Shown piece after piece: positions 7,659 through 12,014 of a stretch of 12,014 nucleotides of DNA; within the stretch, counting starts at the first letter, position 1, and each line of letters starts with the position of its first letter. The translations under genes and the position numbers were made by a program. This DNA comes from a bacterium (GTDB lineage: Bacteria > Blakebacterota > Blakebacteria > Blakebacterales > Blakebacteraceae), in contig JALGWK010000021.1 of assembly GCA_025774205.1 (NCBI GenBank), positions 1 to 12,014 on the forward strand, given 5' to 3'. The notes beneath the pieces were generated by a model. It worked only from the letters and a program-made list of their open reading frames with translations, did not search any database and was not told where the DNA came from.

Positions 7659-8924
7659 CTACTCCACGTGGAATTTCAGAGCTTTCATCGCGACGCTGGT
7701 GGCGTCACGTACGGATGTCGCGACATCGGCCGGGCGCCTGGCGCAGCCGGTGGCGAAGAGGCCTGCCACCGGTTGTTCTCCGACAAGGAACCCGTGTCGG
7801 TCGATCTGGATATCACTCTCCACCTCGGTATCACCGATACCGACCGGGATCATCCCGGTGGCGAGCACGACCATGTCGACCGTCCTGGTGATCTTCTGAG
7901 AGGTCAGCGCGTCTTCCGCTTCGATCGTGAGGCTTCCGCCGGCAGGATCCCCGGTGATCTTCGCCACCTTGCCTTTGATGAGGGTGAGACCCTCATCCGC
8001 CTCGGTCGCGGTGAAGAAGTCCTCCAGGCGACCCGGTGAACGTATGTCGATGTAGAAGATATGAATCTCCGCCTCGGGATACTGCTCACGGACGTACCGG
8101 GCCTGCTTCAGCGAACCGAGGCAGCAGACCCCTGAACAGTACTCGTAGTAGTTCTCATCCCGTGAACCCGCGCACTGCACGAAGGCGATCGATCCGATCC
8201 CCTCACCATCCGAAGGCCGGACGATCTTCCCTCCGGTCGGCCCGTTGATCGAGGCGTACCGCTCCATCATGACATTGGTGATGACGTTGGGGTACTCCCC
8301 GAAACCGTAACCCTCGAACTGCGTCGCATCGGGCGGATTCCAGCCGGTCGCCCAGATCACCGCGGTGACCTTGACTTCCATCGTCTCGGCCTGCATCGCC
8401 AGGTCGATGGCACCGTAGGGGCAGGCCTCCACGCACTTGCCGCACTCCGTCCCGGGACAGACCCCGCCATCGATGACGAACCGTGACGGCCAGGCCATCT
8501 CGTACGGCAGGTAGACGGCTCTGGTATTAGTCACACCGAGATTGAATTCATTGGGACGTTCCACCGGACAGGCGTCCACGCACTCACCGCACACTGTGCA
8601 CTTCTCGTTCACGAAGCGTGGATTCCGCCTGATGACCGCCGTGTAGTTGCCGGCCGTGCCGGTGATCTTCTCGACCTCTGAAAGGGTCAGGCACCGTATC
8701 CGGGGGTTGGTCCGGAACCGGCGCAGGTTGATCTCGAGGCCGCAGGCCGGCGGACACATCTTCGGGAAATACTTGTTCATGCGGGCGACGCGACCGCCGA
8801 CGAAGGCTTCCTTCTCCACCACGATCACGTCACTTCCCGCTTCTGACGCTTCAATGGCCGCCGTGATGCCGCTGATTCCGCCGCCGATGACGAGTATGGT
8901 GCCCCGCCCTCCGTTTCCACTCAT
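7659..8924 (-). CDS. qmoA: QmoA, HdrA-like FAD subunit of the Qmo complex
   Basis: This 421-residue cytoplasmic flavoprotein is related to HdrA and forms the QmoABC complex that passes electrons to AprBA. The FAD Rossmann motif LVIGGGISGITAAIEAS begins at residue 11, followed by the VVEKEAFVGGRVA segment. A ferredoxin-type motif CTVCGECVDACPVE (C109, C112, C115, C119) and a second one with an enlarged first gap, CPGTECGKCVEACPYG (C156, C161, C164, C168), are present. The HdrA signature CAGSRDENYYEYCSGVCC gives C251, C263, C267 and C268. The last domain, VDMVVLATGMIP (349-360) to ATGCARRP (391-398), completes the flavin site. The ATG shares ATGA with the stop of the upstream YkgJ-like gene, and AAAGGA lies inside that gene at 8931-8936, so the two are translationally coupled. 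Confidence 0.95.
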   Translation of the reverse strand: MSGNGGRGTILVIGGGISGITAAIEASEAGSDVIVVEKEAFVGGRVARMNKYFPKMCPPACGLEINLRRFRTNPRIRCLTLSEVEKITGTAGNYTAVIRRNPRFVNEKCTVCGECVDACPVERPNEFNLGVTNTRAVYLPYEMAWPSRFVIDGGVCPGTECGKCVEACPYGAIDLAMQAETMEVKVTAVIWATGWNPPDATQFEGYGFGEYPNVITNVMMERYASINGPTGGKIVRPSDGEGIGSIAFVQCAGSRDENYYEYCSGVCCLGSLKQARYVREQYPEAEIHIFYIDIRSPGRLEDFFTATEADEGLTLIKGKVAKITGDPAGGSLTIEAEDALTSQKITRTVDMVVLATGMIPVGIGDTEVESDIQIDRHGFLVGEQPVAGLFATGCARRPADVATSVRDATSVAMKALKFHVE

Positions 8925-9817
8925 GACTGTTCCTTTTCAGGGGATTCGGCAGGTTCAGATTTCGTCAGTTTTCTCTTGTCGAGCTTGCCCTTGTATGCCT
9001 CGGCGACTTCCGATCTGACTTTGACGGTCGGCTCACCGAAGAGGCTGAACTGCAGCCAGAGGAATCCGAACCGCATCAGCGCCTCATCGTCGACCCTCAT
9101 CGCCTCGGCGAAATCCTCGTCGATGTCGAACCGGTCCAGAAGGGAGCTTTCAAACACGAACTCCCGGAACTTGTCGAGGTCGTAACTCGCCGTGTAAAAC
9201 ATCTCCATCTTCTCGGGGGTCAGGGTGTTGCCCTGCTCGAAGTACTCGTTCAGGGTGAGTTCCTTGTATGCTTCCCCCCAGACGTCGTACTCATCCATCC
9301 CCTGGTCATCAAGCCAATCCCTGACCTTCCACTCCTTCGCCTCTCCGAATCCCTGGCAGGCGTCCTCCTTCAGGAGGAAATAGAACCGCTCGCCGCGCCA
9401 GCCGTCGGGGGTGTCTTTTGAGGTGGCCAGGCCGAGGGGATACATCCGGCAGGGCCAGGGACGGTCGGAATAGATTCCACAGCCCGATTCTTCCAGGAAG
9501 GGGCAGCTCTTGGCTTCGTCGTCCTTCATGCGGAGCACGACGATCGGTGTCTTCATGTCCTTCTGGATCGGGAGGAGAGTGTAGTTCTCGAGAAATTCCA
9601 TCGAGGTCAGACCCAGACGCTTCTTCATCCGGAGCACGTCATAGGGAGACAGGAAGATGTTCACGTCTCCGCAACACGTATTGAAACATGAGACTCCCGG
9701 ATGGCACCCGAACTGAATGGTGTCGTCCAGCTCAAGACGTTTGTGATCTTCCACGATCGTCTTCTGAAGACGCGTCTGAGCGTCTTCGGGCGGTATCTGC
9801 TGTGTCTCGTCACTCAT
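8921..9817 (-). CDS. YkgJ-family Cys-cluster protein between aprA and qmoA
   Basis: This 298-residue soluble protein of unknown function has the metal-binding cysteine pattern of the YkgJ (UPF0153, Fe/Zn cluster) family. C38, C44, C48 and C49 form C-x5-C-x3-CC; C105 and C113 follow in SCPFLEESGCGIY; then C123 in RPWPCRMYPLGL, the family's clearest signature. C154 is extra. Residues after about 160 form a long, charged, helical extension rich in Asp and Glu, not part of the YkgJ core. The start at 9817 (MSDETQQ) is preferred over the open frame up to 9853, because the latter lies wholly inside the previous gene. The chosen ATG overlaps that gene's stop by 8 bases (ATGAGTGA). Its coupling to qmoA suggests a job in maturing or serving Apr or Qmo, which is inference. 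Confidence 0.8.
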   Translation of the reverse strand: MSDETQQIPPEDAQTRLQKTIVEDHKRLELDDTIQFGCHPGVSCFNTCCGDVNIFLSPYDVLRMKKRLGLTSMEFLENYTLLPIQKDMKTPIVVLRMKDDEAKSCPFLEESGCGIYSDRPWPCRMYPLGLATSKDTPDGWRGERFYFLLKEDACQGFGEAKEWKVRDWLDDQGMDEYDVWGEAYKELTLNEYFEQGNTLTPEKMEMFYTASYDLDKFREFVFESSLLDRFDIDEDFAEAMRVDDEALMRFGFLWLQFSLFGEPTVKVRSEVAEAYKGKLDKRKLTKSEPAESPEKEQS

Positions 9818-10115
9818 CCTCTTCACCCTTCCCTTCCCCAATTGTCCCTTCATGATCGACGATCATCTCGCGGGTAGCCTCATCTGACCAGACCGGGATC
9901 ATGAGCGTACCGCCATTGTTGGGATTGACGGCGAAACGGTAGGAGGCCTTCTGGTTGTACTGTTCCATCATCCATTCCCACCCACGCTGATAGTAGGAAC
10001 ACTCGTTGTTGAAACAGACCAGGAAGAACTCGTCGTCCCAGGACGCTCCGTCAGGAACGAGCCACTTGCTCAAATCAGAACCGCAATGGGAACATGTATC
10101 AGGAATGTCAGCCAT
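9810..10115 (-). CDS. Small Cys4 zinc-ribbon protein (Ogr/Delta-like finger)
   Basis: This 101-residue protein has no signal peptide or membrane segment. Four cysteines form CSHC (C8, C11) and CFNNEC (C34, C39). The C-x-N-x2-C form of the second pair followed by aromatic YY resembles the Ogr/Delta zinc finger, known from phage transcription activators. No phage gene is nearby, and the aromatic, tryptophan-rich remainder (GWEWMMEQY, 45-53) is not phage-like, so I read this as a zinc-ribbon protein of the Apr/Qmo locus. Its function is unknown; metal binding is likely. The start at 10115 is set by GAGGAG at 10120-10125, four bases upstream; an ATG at 10178 in the same frame lacks such a site. 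Its acidic C-terminus (GKGEEDE) is coded in the overlap region with the YkgJ-like gene. Confidence 0.75.
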   Translation of the reverse strand: MADIPDTCSHCGSDLSKWLVPDGASWDDEFFLVCFNNECSYYQRGWEWMMEQYNQKASYRFAVNPNNGGTLMIPVWSDEATREMIVDHEGTIGEGKGEEDE

Positions 10116-10119
10116 GTTA

Positions 10120-10125
10120 CTCCTC
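10120..10125 (-). promoter_or_regulatory. Ribosome binding site that fixes the zinc-ribbon gene start
   Basis: GAGGAG on the minus strand is followed by TAAC and ATG at 10115. It shortens the open frame by 21 codons relative to the upstream ATG at 10178. It is the first ribosome site after the intergenic gap and so opens the accessory-qmo-sat block. Confidence 0.7.
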
Positions 10126-10241
10126 GCTCGATCACCACTGCCCTCGACCGATCCTGTGATGAGATATCGGTCAGCCACACACGCATTACCTGTACACGTT
10201 CCCCCGAGAAGGCTGGAACGGATTCTGGTTGCTGAAAGGGG

Positions 10242-10366
10242 ACCTCCGGGGCCATGCAGGTCGGTACCCGGAGTACCCGTTATCCAAATTCATTGCCGTG
10301 TGAATCACTCCAGTGGATCTCCGGGTGCCGCGTGCTGCGTCACCCGGAGTTCCTGTGCCCGGAGGT
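10242..10366 (-). repeat. Cluster of CTCCGGG/CCCGGAG inverted repeats after aprA
   Basis: A 7-mer occurs five times in both orientations: CTCCGGG at 10244-10250 and 10319-10325, and CCCGGAG at 10267-10273, 10343-10349 and 10358-10364. The best local stem is CTCCGGGTG (10319-10327) with CACCCGGAG (10341-10349), nine perfect pairs with a 13-base loop. ACCTCCGGG at 10242-10250 can pair nine for nine with 10358-10366, and 10266-10273 can pair with 10319-10326. The copies can therefore form alternative, mutually exclusive structures. They fill the 265-base gap between aprA and the zinc-ribbon gene. No T-tract follows, so an ordinary terminator is not supported. I see no convincing promoter in the gap. 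Confidence 0.6.
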
Positions 10367-10380
10367 GCTGCTACCTGATG

Positions 10381-11682
10381 CTACTGCGTGATGTACTTCA
10401 CCGGGCGCTTGATCATCTCCCACTCGCCCGTGTTCCGGTCGTACTTGCAGTTACAGAAGGCAAGCCAGTTGTCGTTGTCCATGGTCGGCTTGTCATTGCG
10501 GAAGTAGTAACCGGGCCAGCGCGTCTCTTCCCTGAAGAGCATCGAGCGCACGTGTGATTCGGCCTGGTACATCCGGTGGATGCTTTCCCAGGAACGCATC
10601 AGCTCGTGCAGGCTGTCAGCAGCCAGGTTTTCGCTGTCTTCCTTCAGGAAGGCCAGCAGTTCGAGACCCCGCTCCATCAACTTGTCGTTGGTCTGGAACT
10701 GGGCCGAGACGCCACCCGCGTACTCATCCATGATCTTCTGCAGACGGTAGATGTGCTGCGTCGGACGGATGTAGTTGGGATTGATGGCCGGATCGGTCGT
10801 GGCATCCTTGTGCTCCTCGTACATGTCGAGAGGCTTCAGGATCTCGGCGATACGCTCGTCGATCACTGACTGGTCCACGTTCGGCAACGTGTTGTTGTCG
10901 AGGATGAACGCCAGAGCCGACTTCCCGACGATCCGTCCTTCGGTGAAGGATCCGGAGGAGAACTTGTGGCTCGAGGCTCCCGAGGCGTCACCGGCCGCAA
11001 AGAGACCGGACACGGTCGTCATGTTGGCGTAGCCCCAGAAGTACTCATCCATTGTCTCGTCGGTCTGGACATCTTCCGGACCTGAGACCCACGCACCCGA
11101 AGCACCGGAGTGGGACCCGATGAAGTAAGGGTCACACGCCATGATCTCGGAGGGCTTCTTGTCCGGTTCGGTATTCGTGGCGGCCCAGAGGATCGCCTGG
11201 GAGATGGTCATGTCGAGGAAGTCCTCCCACGCCTCGGCTTCCAGCTCCTTCAGCTTCTTCTTGGCATCCTTCTCGTCAGCTGCCGTATCAACGATGGCCT
11301 GGATAGCGTCGGCGGTCTGCATGTAGATGGGCGACTTCCCGTCCATCACATCCAGCATCATGAGCCAGTTCCGGATGTTGGCCGGTCTCGGCTTCACCTT
11401 GCCGTACGGTTCCCACTTGTCCAGCTCAGCGGCATTATCCTGCATGTAGTTGCCGCCGTAGGCGTTGGTTGCGATCGACTTGAAGAGGAGGAACCAGGCT
11501 CCCACCGGACCATAGGCGTCCTTGAAGCGGACCGGGATGAACCTGACTTCCTGGCAGGTCATTTCGGCACCGGCGTCGAGCGTGAAGAAGGTGCTCGCGC
11601 CCGAGTTGAAGGGCGGGTACCAGGAACGACCGAATCCCTCACCGGTGGAACGCGGCTTGAAGACGTGTACAGCTCCACCCAT
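10381..11682 (-). pseudogene. aprA: 3' in-frame segment of broken aprA
   Basis: This is the downstream frame. The internal ATG at 11680-11682 is the family's own methionine in the AMGGAV segment, not a natural start codon. No Shine-Dalgarno lies before it, although reinitiation cannot be ruled out. Any product begun here would lack the whole N-terminal FAD half. Confidence 0.85.
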
Positions 11683-12014
11683 GGAAGCCCTTTGCCTTGA
11701 ACACGTAGATCTTGTTCTCGCGAACGGAGAACCCGATCGCGCCGGCGCACCGGTCACCATCCATCAGCGGATGCGTGATGAAGACGCGCTCGAAGTACTC
11801 GCCGTCGGCCTCGGCCAGGGCGTTCTTCGCGGCCTCGGCCACGATGACCTTGTACGACTCACCATTGATCATGAGCTGCCAGCGACCCTCATGGACGTAG
11901 TTGCCTTCGTCGTCCGTCCAGATCGGCAGTCCCCACTTTTCAAAAAGGTGGACGGTGTTGTCTACGTGACGCGCGATGTTGACCACAACGTCCTCACGGG
12001 TGATCCCCATCAGG
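11639..12014 (-). pseudogene. aprA: 5' in-frame segment of broken aprA
   Basis: This is the upstream reading frame of the split gene, entering at the edge (12013-12011 is CTG, followed by the codons for MGITREDVVV). It encodes the FAD-domain part containing GRWQLMINGESYK and FSVRENKIYVFKAK. After position 11690 the last 16 codons and the stop at 11639-11641 are out-of-phase readthrough with no AprA similarity. Confidence 0.85.

Larger units (their letters stand above)
10381..12014 (-). pseudogene. aprA: AprA, APS reductase flavoprotein subunit (partial, frameshifted)
   Basis: AprA reduces APS to sulfite and AMP with FAD, paired with the Fe-S subunit AprB. The gene enters at the right edge in mid-reading, with residues like VVVNIARHVDNTVHLFEKWG. 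This frame runs to IYVFKAK at 11690, then reads out of phase to a stop at 11639-11641. The true sequence resumes in another frame at the ATG 11680-11682 with MGGAVHVFKPRSTGEGFG and continues 433 codons to the TAG at 10381. Only seven bases (11683-11689) separate the halves, where family members have about five codons, so eight bases seem missing. The second half keeps the expected features: RSWYPPFN, VRFKDAYGPVGAW, YFIGSHSGASGAW and the C-terminal RETRWPGYYF-like region (here FREETRWPGYYFRN). The protein as read would lack its flavin loop. A true pseudogene and an assembly fault are both possible. Confidence 0.9.

Noticed and set aside
6881-7891. 336-codon plus-strand open frame opposite qmoB and qmoA
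   Set aside because: It is antisense to well-conserved motifs of both genes; its His/Asp/Arg/Pro-rich composition is typical of a shadow frame.
9810-10115. Phage remnant, because of the Ogr/Delta-like finger
   Set aside because: No integrase, capsid, attachment site or other phage gene is nearby, and the gene is fitted tightly into the operon.
10116-10178. Upstream ATG giving the zinc-ribbon protein 21 extra residues
   Set aside because: No ribosome site precedes it, whereas GAGGAG sits just before the ATG at 10115.
10300-10308. GTGAATCAC near-palindrome as a Rex-type operator
   Set aside because: It is only nine bases long and lacks the longer TTGTGA-n-TCACAA form; not distinguishable from chance.
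11680-11692. Programmed +1 ribosomal frameshift in aprA
   Set aside because: A shift would restore phase but leave about three residues missing from a conserved flavin loop; no slippery heptamer or stimulatory stop is seen, and AprA is not known to use recoding.
1-12014. tRNA, rRNA, CRISPR arrays, insertion sequences
   Set aside because: No cloverleaf-like tRNA segment, no regularly spaced direct repeats, no transposase and no rRNA-like sequence was seen.

Overview
The window holds one uninterrupted block of dissimilatory sulfur-metabolism genes, all on the minus strand and read from right to left. It suggests an anaerobic, GC-rich bacterium that respires sulfate. The enzymes are the bacterial dissimilatory set: AprA, QmoABC, Sat, DsrC and DsrMK. 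The mix fits Desulfobacterota or one of the candidate phyla that carry compact dsr islands, but the lineage cannot be fixed by eye. Running the pathway in reverse (sulfur oxidation) cannot be excluded, because dsrAB and dsrD or dsrEFH lie outside the window.

Layout in transcription order: aprA (enters at the right edge, 12014 to 10381, with its reading frame broken near 11683-11689); a 265-base gap rich in CTCCGGG/CCCGGAG inverted repeats; a small Cys4 zinc-ribbon protein (10115-9810); a YkgJ-like Cys-cluster protein (9817-8921); qmoA (8924-7659); qmoB (7654-5405, TTG start); qmoC (5390-4050); sat (4039-2816); an OsmC-family thiol protein (2785-2393); a perfect stem-loop; dsrC (2328-2011); a 174-base gap with two imperfect hairpins and a 12-bp palindrome; an RsbRD N-terminal-domain protein (1836-1285); dsrM (1291-272); and the first 93 codons of dsrK (279-1), which runs off the left edge.

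The genes cover the pathway almost in chemical order. Sat activates sulfate to APS. AprA, with AprB presumably just off the right edge, reduces APS to sulfite. QmoABC is the membrane complex thought to pass quinol electrons to AprBA. DsrC carries the sulfite-derived sulfur as a trisulfide between its two C-terminal cysteines, and DsrMK(JOP) reduces that trisulfide at the membrane. Many neighbours overlap or nearly touch: ATGA at ykgJ/qmoA, and overlaps of 7-8 bases at ribbon/ykgJ, rsbRD/dsrM and dsrM/dsrK. This points to an operon with translational coupling. The larger gaps, each carrying stem-loops, sit after aprA, after osmC and after dsrC, where transcript levels may be adjusted.

The most notable points are: the apparent 8-base loss that frameshifts aprA at its conserved GGAV flavin-binding segment; two uncharacterised cysteine proteins translationally coupled to qmoA; an OsmC-type peroxidatic-thiol protein between sat and dsrC; a stand-alone sensor-type RsbRD domain coupled to dsrM; and the stem-loop architecture between the functional blocks. 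No RNA genes, mobile elements, CRISPR arrays or plus-strand genes were found.
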